From: Membranipora membranacea
Lineage: Eukaryota; Bryozoa; Gymnolaemata; Cheilostomatida; Membraniporidae
Assembly (NCBI GenBank): GCA_914767715.1
Contig: OU612071.1
Span: 560,001 to 620,000, forward strand
Direction: 5' to 3'
DNA length: 60,000 nucleotides
The notes under the pieces were generated by a model. That model ran no database searches. It had not been told where the DNA came from and saw only the letters and a program-made list of their open reading frames with translations. Made by a program: the position numbers and the translations under genes. Below, piece after piece: positions 24,501 to 37,000 of this stretch (position 1 is the stretch's first letter; every line of letters begins with the position of its first letter).

Positions 24501-27500
24501 TACTTGTTCTATATCAGCCTGCGGTATATAATACAGGGCGAGAGTCTCAGACTTGTCTTGTCTTATGTGACACCTCTAGCCTCTCAGCCTCTCAGCCTCT
24601 CAGCCTCTCAGCCTCTCAGCCTCTGATGATAAGAAGGGTAGATTAGTTATATATACTGACCGTCAACACCATCTTTTCCGGGAGCTCCTGGCATTCCCAT
24701 CTCACCGGGGCGTCCATCAGCACCGGACGGTCCCTGAGCACCTCTCTCTCCATCCTCTCCGGGCTGTCCCACAGGTCCCTTATCTCCAGTCACTCCAGGC
24801 ATACCTGGGATTCCAGATGGTCCCATAGCACCTATAATATACGTAATTAACAAGCTATCAAGGTTACTGATATCCCTGTATATTATCTGTTTTACACTGA
24901 CAGGTTCCCTTGTGTGTAATAATTATCAGATTGACAGATTTATCTTTTCTTACCTTGCTGACCCTGAGGTCCTGGTGGACCGTCATCTCCGACTACACCG
25001 GGAGATCCGATAGATCCCTGTCCTCCTCTCTCTCCAGTCATACCTGATGGTCCTGCTGAGCCGGGGGGTCCAGAAGGTCCCTAAAAAATCAGATAGAGAA
25101 GATGAAGAACAAAGGCTAAGTACTCAGTGCTCAGGCTAGGAGAATGAGAACTCAGGCTAGGAGAATGAGAACTCAGGCTAGGAGAATGAGAACTCAGGCT
25201 AGGAGAATGAGAATGTAGATCAGTATCAGGGCTTATATCCATCTCATCTCAAGCTTTCTACGGTTTTTAAAGTCAGTAAAATCTCTGCCCATAGAAAGAC
25301 GCCCGCCCGCGTGGCTGTTATGTAGAAGGCCTGGTTAGAAGTGCAAGTAAACCATAACACATCAACTCTATGTCAGTTTGTCCGGTTGAGCCGATCACAG
25401 CATATTTAGTGATAAGTTAGATCTAAGCGCTCATACCTGATTTCCCTTGTCTCCAGGCTCTCCAGCTGGACCATTATCTCCTTTTTCTCCCTGAGCACCA
25501 GTGTAGCCTCGGTCTCCCTTTACTCCACTGAATCCGGGCATACCTTCAGCACCCCTCTCTCCAACAACACCAGGAGCTCCTGAGGTTAATAGAGACCAAT
25601 ATCAGTCATATGACACTAAATAACCGACTAACTAAATAACTCAGAGTTCAGTGAGACTATGTGAGCTGACACACTATCCACTTTTATCTGAGGTATATGA
25701 TATCAGCTAGTAAAGAGTGATTAAAGTGTGAGTAAATACCTAAATTTATCCTGACAAGAGGTGGGGATCTATAGCATCATTTAGGAGATTTATATGATGA
25801 TATCTGTGTAATTTGGGAATTGTCTCCCCTACTGATAAACACAATACCGAATGTGATAGTCATGCTTTGCTGCTAGCAGTAATGCAACACGATAGATATC
25901 AAACTCTTTTTGCTGTCTGAGTATAAAATATTTATCCATATCTCACCGATAGGACCACTATCCCCATCTCTACCAGGCTCTCCAGCTCGTCCTGAGTTAC
26001 CGACTGGTCCCTGAGGTCCGCGCTCACCAGCTAGTCCCATAGGTCCTGGTGATCCCTCAGGTCCCATAGGTCCGGGAAAGCCAGCGGGTCCGACCGGTCC
26101 GGGGTCCCCGACATCTCCACGCGCACCTGCAGGTCCCTGATAGTAAGATATAAAGGTAATAACTGGTAATAACTGGTAATAACTGGTAATAACTGGTAAT
26201 AACTGGTAATAACTGGTAATAACTCAGAATCAGATCAGATCATTCTGATATAGTCTGACAATCAGAGCTGATGCTCTTGTGAGAATGAGGAAATAAAAGT
26301 AAATTTATCAACTTGTACTAGACGATCATGAGTGATGTGATTGTCATGAGATCAGTTTTGAGATTAGTCAGTGTCGAGTGTAGCAGTAAAACTGTGTAAT
26401 ATAACGCAGTGTTATGAAATATTGAACCCAAAATCCATGCAAAGTAAAGAATATAAATCATGCACTGAGTGTGTGTGTGCAGTGGCCATGCAGTGTTAGT
26501 TATATCAGCTAGTTAAGACTCCTTTTAGACATGCAGTGCTGTCTCTAGTGATGTCAGCAGAACAAATATACACAATGATGATTTAACTGATTGACCTCAC
26601 CAGTCAAGGTCAAACTAGGGCAAGGTCACCGTCCAGGTTGTTACTCTTGCAAACTGTTCAACATCTCGATGTCTGTGAGTTAACCTGTCGGCTTTATGGG
26701 GATAGGAGGTTTCTACCTAAGGATAGAGAGAGATAGAGAGAATATCCGGAGAGTCGCGATCCGGAGAGTCGCTATCAGGAGATCAGGAGCTCACGTGTCT
26801 AATGGTTATGTAACTCTATACATGTAGATACACACATCTTCTTAGATGCTCGCAGTGATGAAGCTGTCTGTTTACTTCACTGGTGCTATCAGTTCTCTGA
26901 GGTACTGCTGAGGAGGTACTAACTACTAGTAAGATAGATAAGATCTACACTGGGTGTCCTGAGATAAGATCTAGGGAAAGTTTCCTGGGGTAAGAGCTAG
27001 GGAGGGTTTCCTGCAGGTTTGGATCAAACTGTTTTCACTCACAGTGAGGAATGCACCGCCTACTCCACTAGCTCCGCCGTACGCCGGACCAGATTGTCCA
27101 GGCTGGTGCGCACTCTCTTGACCTCCGTTGTAGGACCGATATCTCGTGTTGGGGGCGGTTTCTCTAGCTGCGGGTCTCCTAGCTGCTGCTGCTCTGATAG
27201 CGCTCTGTTGAGTTTGACCGGCTGCCGCTGACCTGATGTCATCGTGTGGGTTGTAGATGAGATGTTCAGCTTGAGATGTGAGACTGGCGATGTTAGCTGA
27301 GTGATCCTGAGCAACTTTTTTCTGAGCTGAACCTGATGGAGGTCCGATATCAGGAAGGTCAGACTCTCTCCTCTTGTATGTGGTGAGCGTGTATCCATCC
27401 TGGTCTAACTGATCGACGAGTCCCGGCTCTAGAGGTAACCCCATGTCTATCTTACTCCCCTCCTGAGACGGCACTAAAGCAAAGCCGTTATCTAGAAGAG

Positions 27501-30500
27501 CTTTCAATGATTGAATGTCGAATCCAAGCTTATCCAGTTTGTCTATCATGGCGTCGACTGTAGAAGGAGAGGGCTCCACTGTAGTAGGTACAGTAGAGGC
27601 CTGTTGAGGTATCGGTGCCGGCTCGTCTACAAACACCACACTGTAGCCTAACATCATCAGCTTTCTTATCGGCTGTACATCAAACCCTGTCTCCTCTAGC
27701 AGCTGTAGATCATGATCTGTGAGCAGTCCTGGGAGAAGGGCGGCGGGAGGGCGTCCCTTAGAGATAGTAAAACCCTGAGACACAATAGTGTTCAGCTCTT
27801 CTTTAGTTATCCCAGCAGCACGAATCATCCAAACATCGGCTAGACTGAGGCCCTTGGGCTGCATAGTCATCAGCTCATCTATATCATCATTAGGAGCGAA
27901 GGCTATGGAGGGATCGAGGCGCTGTGTGGCTAACTTAAGTGACTCGGGGTCAAAGGTCGGACTGTTATACTCAGGAGAATCCATCATCTTCCTTAGAGTA
28001 AAGAGGGCGTGGTTCTGAGATCTACTCCAGATCTTCTCCTCCTTTAAACAAACAACTGCTGATAAGTGATCACAATAACTATAACAGTAACCTCAACAGT
28101 AACCTCAACAGTAACAGTTAATTAACTAGATTAACATCAACAGCTAGATTAACATCAACAGTAACATCAACACAAAAGATTCAACTTTAGCTCAGCTTCT
28201 TTGAGAAGTCTTCCGCATGTTTGCTTACAGATGATCACAATACATAACTTCTGACAGTAATAAATAATTATCAGATATTTCAATGAAAAAAGAAAGAGAA
28301 ATTTATTCAGACTTACAGCTGGAGCGCCTGCCGAGTGAGGGCGTACTTCTGACTCCCCGTCATCCTGTAGGCGGTTGAGTTGGAAAAAAAGGTTACAATA
28401 TTACATATAAACCACAGTGTGAAACAATAAGACATGCATTAGTTATGCTCCATGCTGTTTATTAGTTATTGATCCAATATGCTGTTTAACAGTTAGTTAT
28501 CCCCTCATGCTTGTTAGTTAGTTATCTCCCCATGATATCTGTTAGTGGATTGTAGAAGACAACCCTTCTCGGTTTGGTGGAGATGCGAAGAGAAATAACA
28601 GAGACTAAAGTAGAGTGACTATGATAGAGAAGAAAATGGCGGACATATTTTGGCTAACAGAGCAGAACGTGTTGGCCAGACACGGCAGGAAACGAGAGAC
28701 ATTTAAGCTGAGCTTTATACTGAGGAGGACAACTCCGAACAAGTATATCTTAGCCTGTGATTTACGTACTGATTGCATATTGTACATCCAGGATTGGCTT
28801 GCAGACCACCCGTCGTTCTGTAAAATGTGTTAGTGTTAAGATTTAGGATTAAGTTAATACGGAGACTTTTCATTTAATCAGTGGGTAATTTATTGAGATT
28901 CACATCTAGAGTAAATTGTTAGATTAGAGTCAATGGATTGTTATAACCAGGTTAAGGATTGAAACGCAATGTCATCTCTGCATCAACATCAATCATCAAC
29001 ATAGAAACTTGGCTAAGCAATGAGAGGTTTAAACTGTATTGCCATTTTTCATGAGTTGTCTCCTCTTGTCATAATTGTAGTATTGGGAGCGACAACTCCT
29101 AACACTATAAGGAGTGTATAATATTGAGACATGGTCTCGGGGCGTCATATTATATGATAAACAGCAGCGCACTACCACAAAACTAAGTGTGATCTTTTGT
29201 TAAAATCAGTTTAACTATAGCCCTGATGCGTAGTCAAAATAGTATCCATGATTCAGGGTAATACAAAAATGAAAGCGCCCAAGATAATCAGAATCTTGGT
29301 CCTCACTCTTCAGTTAATTATAGGAGAACGCTCTCCTTTGAGGTCGTTAGGGTCACAAGGTTAGAGGTCACATTATAAATTTCATACCTGATTGAATGCA
29401 GTCTGTCTTTTCACTCTAGAGTTACCATCAACTGAAAGTACAACAAAACAAAAACGTTACGCAAAATAAAATGAATCAATTATAATCTTGGATAGAGAGA
29501 TGAAGGTGCCTGACACGGTAACACAGGGTATCAAGACTTATAATGAGCAAGATTTTTAGAGAGATAGAGTTAAGCTCTAGTAACATTTTTGAAGATGTCT
29601 GAATTTAGGGACAAATAACAACAAAAGCAACATGATATTTGTTTTTTTAATGACGGCCTGACATTCCTCATGACACTTAAAACAAATCTGACTTTCATTT
29701 TGTGTTTGTGTGTTGTGGTTTGATTTATGGAAGTCGGGGCTTGTGGGGAGGCGGCGGGTGCAGACAGGGGAGGCAATTTAATAAATAATGCCGTCAATTT
29801 TTGTTGGCCTAAATTATTAGATAACCCAACAGACTGAGACAGACTGAGACAGACTGAGACAGACTGAGTCAGACTGAGACAGACTGAGACAGACTGAGTC
29901 AGACTGAGACAGACTGAGGCAGGTGGATTGTGCTGACTGTACTAACGACAGCAGCAGACTATAATAGTGTAACACAGCTAATACTGACTCTGTGACAGCT
30001 ACAGGATCTGCCAGAGTCAGCAGCAGTCTTATAATACAACAGTTACAGGTACAGATCAGTAATAAATATGTACTAAGGTCACATGATCAGAGGCAGCAGC
30101 TTGATGGGAAGTTAGAGTATAATGAGTACAAGCCGATGTTCAGCGGAGCGCGACACACACACAGTATATATATAAGAGGCAGCGCTGAGTGTGTATATGA
30201 GTGTATATGAGTATGTGAGACACCGGAGTATAAGTATTTAATTAACATATGATAGTCTGCTTTCAGCTCTGTCTGATTATTAACATGTGTTATACAGCTC
30301 TGCTATTTCCTCTACTGTGATCATATTACAATATTAGCCCGTTATCCTCACTTGTGTGTCTTATCAGACAGTTATGTTAAGCTGTGACATTCCGTAGTTT
30401 AGGGTAGCAGGCTATATTAACAGGTGATGACATTTTTAGTGGATTTTTTTACAGAGTTTTGATATCGGGACAGGATACTAATATCAGTAAAACTGACAGG

Positions 30501-31502
30501 TGACATAAAACTGAAGGAGGTGAGAAATATGGAGAGCAAATTACAGGAAACAATTCTCATCAAATTCAGTTATTTTCCTCAAATTTTGAAAAAGGGTGAT
30601 AGGAACGATGACTTTATCCCCTTAATGGTCCCCATGACTCTATCCCCTTAATGGTCCCCTCCCTCTCCTCCATTCACTATCAAAAGTAACAAATCCCATT
30701 TTCTCAGTCTGTCCAAAAGACATGCGATATATGAAAACCAGAATTTTTGTATAAACTCAATATATTGTAAAACACATACCAGAATATCAATGTAGCATAA
30801 AGTCAACAAAAATAGTAAAACTTTGAAGGACATTCGACCAAAACTTAAATGACAAACTGTTCAAAGACTCAAAATGACAAATCTAAAACAGTCCATTACA
30901 CAGTGGGCAATATTCTGACTCTCTCTCTCTCTCATCTTAAATAATATCAGCCAGAAAATACCAACTACAGGTTTGAATTTAATATTTTAAGGAGAACACG
31001 ACTGTGTCAGCAGGCGTGTGCGGGTTGGGTCGGCTCAGTGAGCAAATCTGATCTAAGTAGAAAATTAGCTTTGAGCTGAGAGAAAACAGAGGACTAGTCA
31101 GAGTGTCGAACAATTATCTCTAACAAGTACATTTTGTCACAAAATACAAACTGACCCACACTGATAGATATACAAGATATAAGCATCGCTTCTACTCCTG
31201 TGATTATCTGACTATATACATTACATATACCTAATGGTATAAGGGTGAACAATAAAACTTATCTCTCTGAGTGGGGATAACTCTGAAAGGCGATGACTAT
31301 GAATAACAATAATAATAATCCTCAAACATCACAGCGGGACCTGAGGCTCGGTATACCCCTCAAACAATGGGGGAAGGGGGCACATGGTCATAACATGAGG
31401 TATAGCCTGAGATTTTACAATAAACTTACCCGTCCTGGCAGTGGAGTATGAGGCTAGAACGATAACCACTACAGCCAGTGTGCTCACATAGCGAGACGCC
31501 AT
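13287..31502 (-). CDS. Fibrillar collagen alpha chain, complete, 30 coding exons
   Basis: Coding exons in order: 31502-31430, 29431-29388, 28364-28317, 28041-27043, 26136-25947, 25579-25437, 25080-24954, 24831-24661, 24409-24266, 24015-23873, 23485-23404, 23230-22979, 22750-22680, 22229-22069, 21713-21541, 21243-21109, 20786-20580, 19124-18972, 18654-18548, 18362-18245, 17823-17694, 17391-17253, 16900-16774, 16506-16319, 15931-15850, 15515-15429, 15131-15037, 14694-14447, 14056-13921, 13433-13287. All junctions are GT-AG and all phases agree, giving 4920 nt and 1639 residues. Order: signal peptide (1-22), an RVKR site (30-33), a cysteine-free N-propeptide (to 388), 337 uninterrupted Gly-X-Y triplets (389-1399), then a COLFI C-propeptide (to 1639). 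The helix length is that of fibril-forming collagens. The product would be secreted and trimerise from the C-propeptide. A GER follows VP and SP triplets, and RGD occurs twice in the helix. Confidence 0.95.
16137..16268 (-). mobile_element. tRNA-derived SINE in collagen intron 24
   Basis: On the minus strand it reads A-box-like TGGATCAGTTGGTAAGAGCG, then B box GGTTCGAATCTC, then the tail CACTGCAG ... ACTGACTACTGGG ... CCCAGGTGTGC shared with 7769-7868. It is in sense orientation within the intron. Confidence 0.75.
18163..18187. mobile_element. Short palindromic insertion, copy 1
   Basis: The 21-bp core is CAAGGAGT, spacer TAAAG, then ACTCCTTG. It is flanked on both sides by GTCTTAC, so it sits between a perfect 7-bp direct repeat (18158-18164 and 18186-18192), as a target-site duplication would. 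The same core recurs at 49651-49671 with a different flank. It lies in collagen intron 20. Confidence 0.6.
19409..20570. repeat. Minisatellite filling collagen intron 17 (39/30-bp units)
   Basis: I count 31 copies of AGTAAGTTAGA. Units are 39 bp or, when a GTCAGTTAT nonamer is absent, 30 bp, and the two kinds alternate irregularly. It occupies most of the 1455-bp intron and ends about 10 bp from the 5' splice site of exon 17. On the sense (minus) strand every unit contains a CTAAC branch-like motif, and long units carry TTTAG. Confidence 0.95.
24575..24624. repeat. 8-bp tandem repeat in collagen intron 8
   Basis: CAGCCTCT is repeated about six times. Confidence 0.85.
25130..25213. repeat. 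21-bp tandem repeat in collagen intron 6
   Basis: Four copies of a 21-bp unit containing CTCAGGCTAGGAGAATGAGA. Confidence 0.9.
26155..26225. repeat. 10-bp tandem repeat in collagen intron 4
   Basis: GGTAATAACT is repeated seven times, ending 19 bp before the exon 5 acceptor on the sense strand. Confidence 0.9.
27043..28041 (-). CDS. Collagen exon 4: N-propeptide repeat domain
   Basis: This single 999-nt exon (333 codons, phase 0 at both ends) encodes residues 56-388 and is by far the largest exon of the gene. Residues about 120-275 hold a degenerate repeat. G-I/G-F pairs spaced exactly 13 residues occur at 132/145, 174/187 and 228/241, followed by a lone G-Y at 271. A typical unit reads [20 protein letters not shown], so two short helices per unit are likely. 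The segment after about 285 is disordered, Ala/Arg/Gln-rich, and the last residues ([16 protein letters not shown]) look like an N-telopeptide leading directly into the helix. There is no cysteine, no VWC and no TSPN. I do not recognise the domain. Confidence 0.85.
28317..31502 (-). CDS. Collagen exons 1-3: signal peptide and pro-segment
   Basis: Exon 1 (31502-31430) starts at ATG 31502 with [20 protein letters not shown], a clear signal peptide; a GTG-led extension upstream is not needed. Exon 2 (29431-29388) adds a short polar segment with RVKR, a furin-type site, at residues 30-33. Exon 3 (28364-28317, 16 codons) is acidic and matches a fragment at 10941-10983. Introns 1 and 2 are 2.0 and 1.0 kb. 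Confidence 0.85.
28636..28833 (+). CDS. Possible nested small ORF in collagen intron 2
   Basis: On the strand opposite to the collagen gene, ATG in a good start context (GAAAATGGCGG) opens 65 codons ending at TAG 28831-28833. The peptide starts [20 protein letters not shown] and is of mixed, protein-like composition without repeats. I recognise no family. It could be the first exon or the whole of a small nested gene, or chance. Confidence 0.25.
   Translation: MADIFWLTEQNVLARHGRKRETFKLSFILRRTTPNKYILACDLRTDCILYIQDWLADHPSFCKMC
29829..29919. repeat. 10-bp tandem repeat in collagen intron 1
   Basis: About nine copies of AGACTGAGAC with occasional GAGTC variants. Confidence 0.9.
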
Positions 31503-34017
31503 CACCACGCCCCGACCAGCGATCACTAGTAAGAGAGTGACACTCTCAGTCTAATCACTATCCTGAGATACTCTGTTAGTCTGAGGATTCCAGGCTAGAT
31601 ATTCTCAGAGTGTGTACATCTAAACCTAGAAAGGTAATATATACGTGATACAATATATACAATACAAAAAAACATAAAGAAACCGACAGGTCTCACCCCT
31701 TTAAATGTTGTAAGACTTTTGGTAGATCAGGAGATCAAATGTAATAAATAAAGGGTTACTCAACTGTCATAGAGAAAAGCAAATATTCTGTTAGCGGATC
31801 TGTGCTGTTCTGAAGGGAAGACACATACAGGAGGGAGGAGGAACCTCATGTCGTGTCAGGCCATTAAATTACAGCCAGAAATAAAAAAGATGGAACTTTA
31901 GCCAAACCTACAACTTTAGCCTAACCCAAACCTCCAAATGTCAGCTGCATTTGAAAATTTGAGATCAAACTATGGAACCCACAAAACAATATATTCTATG
32001 CGGAACTACGTAGTAAATTGCAATTTAAAAAAAGTACTATGAAACAAAATTCTACAACCCCAATATACCCTAAGAACACGGGTCATGTCGAGATATGTTT
32101 AGTAGTTATGATCTTATCATTACTATCATATAACATATAACATACAATAACATATAGAAAAATAAAACCGTCGCTGACTAGAAAATAAATCTAATCGGAG
32201 CTGACAAGTGTTACACATCAGTAAGTTAGTATAGATACTTACCCAGCTCCTAGAGTAGTGAAACAGAGATGAACTGATGTGTCTAATGCTCCTAACCTGC
32301 ACAGTAACACACAATACCTACCAAATCATCTCCTAACTCAGTATGTTACAGCTCAGGGGCGGAGCTTAGCATTACAATAAAAATATACACTGTTATGTCA
32401 CACAAAAATTCACAAAAAGGCGGAGACAGTAACAGGTTACAGCCAATCGGAGGCTGTACCAGAAAATAAAATATGGCATTGAGTGCAGATGTGCTGAGTG
32501 GGTCAGTGTGAGACAGGGGCGTATAGGGGTTTAAAGTCTCTAAATTCAAATGACAAAGAAACTAAAGAAACTATAAACAATCTCAATTTACTGGCATTTA
32601 CAGCACTGCGCTCTGTCGGCAAATCTTGAATCACATAATGCTATTGCTATTCATAATAAAAATCTAAACCAATATTGAATCCTTGATCCTTCCGTTTTGA
32701 TGTTTTCATGTATACCCATAAACATAATTACAGTTGAGTTGGATAATTATGAGATGTATTCTTTGCAGCTTAGAATCGTACAGATGACCTCTGTATGATT
32801 AGTTTAGTAGTAGGGGGCGAGGGGGTAGTTAGTGTACACTACGCCCCTTTGTAACAGCTGCTGCGGTCAGAGGATATAACAGTAAATTTTTTCACTAATT
32901 AACATCAGATAGAGTTACAGCTGTATGACATTGTGTTTTATTACACAGCGTTTAGCTTAACGTCATGGCAGCCCATATCCCAAAAATGTGACAATGATAA
33001 AATAGCAGTAACCTCAATTTTTTACTGACGGCTGCATAAAAATATCAAAGTGTTTAATAAACCAAATATTCACTGCCAGCTCACAGAGGCTTGGTTTTGC
33101 TACCCGCGCTTTTGCCCCCCTCCACCGGCAACGGCACTGGAAGGGCCTGAGAAGCCCTCAAGTTATTTCATAAATCATAAATAAAGCCAAGACAAAAATC
33201 AAATTGACACCAAATTGTTGAACTGAAAGCCAGCTTTTTTTCAATTTCCACAATTTTCAATTTTTATGAGATGGAGATATTGTCTGGTAAGATATCGATA
33301 ACCAATCAGGAAAACTAGAATCTAGAAGTAAAGAGTGAGTGAATGGGTGGTGGTGGTGAGAGACCTTAATCTCTATAAGCAGTCAGGGTGGAGCACGATC
33401 CACCCCTAAAATATCCGGTAGTCCTCGGGTGCGTGGTTTTCAAACCCAGAATCTTACGATTGGATATTTTAGGGGTCCCTCAGCCAAAGCCCTTTCCATC
33501 TCTGGTTATTCTGTAGAGTAACGTCATCACTTAAGTCTACTGTGTTACACAACCTCATCACTATTTATTACTAATCAGTAACAATCTGTACAAAGTTTAC
33601 TTACTGGAGACAAAATACATGAGTAAGAACAAACTAAACTCATCTAAAGTATAAATGTGCTGATCTACTCATTGGGATGAGATGAAAATTTGCAATTCTC
33701 TGTACGTACAGTGTGGCCACTGGGTGATATAAGTGTTGTCTAATTCAAGTCCTCATAGCAGGTGGAATTAACCAATCAGATCACCGCACTGATAAACAAG
33801 TGTGTGTGGAGTATCAGAGCACTGATAGATCCCAGACCAGAGTATATGTGCCAGAAGGCTTCAGACCCGACGAGGCAGCAATACTAATAGCAGACACACC
33901 AGTCTATCATGTCATTAGATTAGGTCAGGTTTCATTTTAGGCCCCGCCTACTTCCCAATGTCCTTCTGTCTGTGCGTCTCGGCCCACTCTTAAGTTATAT
34001 TATTGTGGAGTTGTCTC
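31503..34017. other. Collagen upstream region
   Basis: This separates the collagen start codon from the 3' end of the next minus-strand gene. It should hold the collagen promoter and any untranslated first exon. I see no convincing TATA box or conserved exon, and short open frames here look random. Confidence 0.5.
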
Positions 34018-37000
34018 CTACTCAGATTTATCTGACCTTGTCGATGAGCTAGAGGTCGCAGTGCCGGCCAGTTTCTGCTTTACAATCATCTTAGAGATTT
34101 TATCAAGAGTGGGATTTGTGGGCTTCAATTCCTCATCAGGTGTCACCTGCAGAGAATAGTAGTACACAGTGGTTAAATGCAGCATATTATTGGAACCAAT
34201 TACACCCTCAGAAAAACTATTACACAGAGTGGTGACCTGCGGGAGAATATTAATGAAGTTAGCTAACTGCAGTTAATTATGGTACGAAGTGGTTATATGC
34301 AGAAAACTATTAGAGAGTGTGCAAGTAGAGATCATTCCAACTACTTCTGATAACCCACAGATTACCCACAGATAACCCACAGATTACCCACAGATTTCTC
34401 ACAGAAAATCGTGATGGGAAATAGTAACTAATATAGAGCAGATTTAGGGGCTGAGCTGGCACTCATACAGAGCAGATTTAGGGGCTGAGCTGGCACTCAT
34501 ACAGAGCAGATTTAGGGGCTGAGCTGGCACTCATATAGAGCAGATTTAGGCACTGAGCTGGCACTCATATAGAGCAGATTTAGGGGCTGAGCTGGCACTC
34601 ATATAGAGCAGATTTAGGGGCTGAGCTGGCACTCATATAGAGCAGATTTAGGGGCTGAGCTGGCACTCATATAGAGCAGATTTAGGCACTGAGGCACATA
34701 ATTGTGGGCGCTGAATACACTGAATCTTGTAGTGGTTTCAGCAGCTTGTTGTGACCAATTTGACAGTATGTTTTCTTATACTGCAAAATATCCCAAAATT
34801 GATCTCGGCAAGCTGCTGATTATATTCTTATTTTCAATCGAGGGATAAATAAAGAAACCCTGAAGGTCGTAATTTCAACGATTACAAAAGTTTAATTTAT
34901 TAAACAATCGCTACTACCTTTTAATTTCTTCTACATTTTCCTACACATGAGATTTAGTTAGTTCCCCCCCCCCCCCCCGATCAGGGTTTTTTTGGGATAG
35001 ACTGACACTGACAGTTAGATTTTGGGAAGATTTTCGTGTAACACAATCACGAAATATATTCATATATCACAAAATCTATATCATCATAATCACGAAATAC
35101 ATTCATATATTACATATTGACATTGATTTGTGTCCCCTGTAGTAGAATTGTCTCCCCTGTAACCAATATATTACCTTATCTATTCTTAGTTTGTATATTT
35201 GTCCCTCTTGATTTACATGAAAAGTATTGAACCCGTCATGAACGCTAAAAAAGAGAGTAAGACAATGAGGTCACATGAGTCCAGGAGTCAGGGGGGGGGG
35301 GGGTGCGCAATAAGGAATTAATAGACTGATCTGAAGGACATGTCGGAGTGTACTTGGAATATTACATTGCGTTTCATTGTTACAAACTACTGAAAACTTT
35401 ATTTCTGTCAAATGTAGGACTTCATTGATCATGATCTGAGAGTGAGTAGAAGATGTCGTATGTTCATCATAGATCACAGACAGACACACACACACACAGA
35501 TACAGACATAGTGTATATATATTAGCGCGGGGGATACTCACACAAATGTTCTCGTCATCTTTTCTCTAACTCCGCCTTTTCCTCTTAAATTCCAGAGGTT
35601 CCATTTCCAGAACTTAAATCCTTCTATCTGAGGTATTCCCTTCAGACACCATCTGATCAAATAACAGCGAAATACTACAGCATAACATGGCGAACTCGTC
35701 ATAGAAAGAAAGAACACCTTTAGGTACAATACACAGTATAGTATATAAGATGACCTGCTGATGACCTAGTGAGCGAATTTCACAGTGAAGCCCCCAAATA
35801 GACCTTTACTCCTAGAACTCGTATTCTCCCCTCCACAAATAACATACATTCTAGGAGAGAAGGGTTATATGTGAGTATAAGGTACGATTGTACTGAGGCT
35901 GGGCATGTTTATTGGTATTGTACAGTATGATTGTACTGAGGATGGGCAGGTGGGGATGTTTATTGGTATTGTACTGTACGATCAAAAAATACTCCGCTTG
36001 AGAAGACAATATCTAATGCTATATATTAATAAGGAGGGCTTTGAATTTTTTCACTGTATAATAGTAGCGTTATTTGCGGCCTGACTATAAGGTTCTGTGG
36101 TCTGTGAGTGGGCTACATATTCTAGTTATACAAGGACGAAACCAACAGACAGACAGTGACTCACCTCATTCTAACGGTTCCATTTTGCACATTTGTGTCT
36201 ATATGTATGATATACAGTACAACATTACAGTACGCAAAGTTAACCTTCATTCTTATCTTGGCTAACTCGACAGCATAAGCCTGTGCACCTCTATAAATAT
36301 AATTCAATAAATATAATACAATAAATATGATACAATAGTAGTCAGCGGGGGCAAAACCTGGGGCGCTCAGACTACTCTATAAATATATAATCAAAATACA
36401 TTTATAATAATACCAAGGCTGACCCTCTAAATTAATATTATAATGTCACAATAACATATCATTAATAATAATAATGTGCATACAGACTTACCTAGATATG
36501 TACATACAGACTTACCTAGGTAGGTACATACAGACTTACCTTGAGACTTGATTAGTACCAGTGTAGTTATTCTCTAACACAACATCAGCTGTGTATAGTG
36601 AATAAGGATGTGGAGTAGATTTAAATATATCCGGCATCTAAAAATAACACTTTATTTGATAAATATAATTTGATAATTAAATGTTATATAAATATATCAT
36701 AAAAATATTGTAATCTATCTAATAAATCTGTTCAAATTTGCTCCCACACTGGAACAATGTAGTCTGGTTGTTCTGGCATACAGAAAGCCCCGCCCTCAAC
36801 AGTCATACAAACCAAAGCCCCGCCCACAACAGTCCTAGAAAGCAAAGCCCCGCCCACAACAGTACTAGAACGCAAAGCCCCGCCCACAACAGTCCTACAA
36901 ACCAAATCCCCTCCAACAACAACATCCTCATTTCTAGCACTAAACAATTCTCTCTCTCATCCCCAATGTATGAAATGTTAAACAGGTACACATGTCACTA

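Noticed and set aside
35660-35729. Extension of DUF2358-like exon 7 upstream (FFLSMTSSP segment)
   Set aside because: The acceptor at 35653 joins in phase with the previous exon to give VRMRWCLKGIP, matching the family. The extension is intron.
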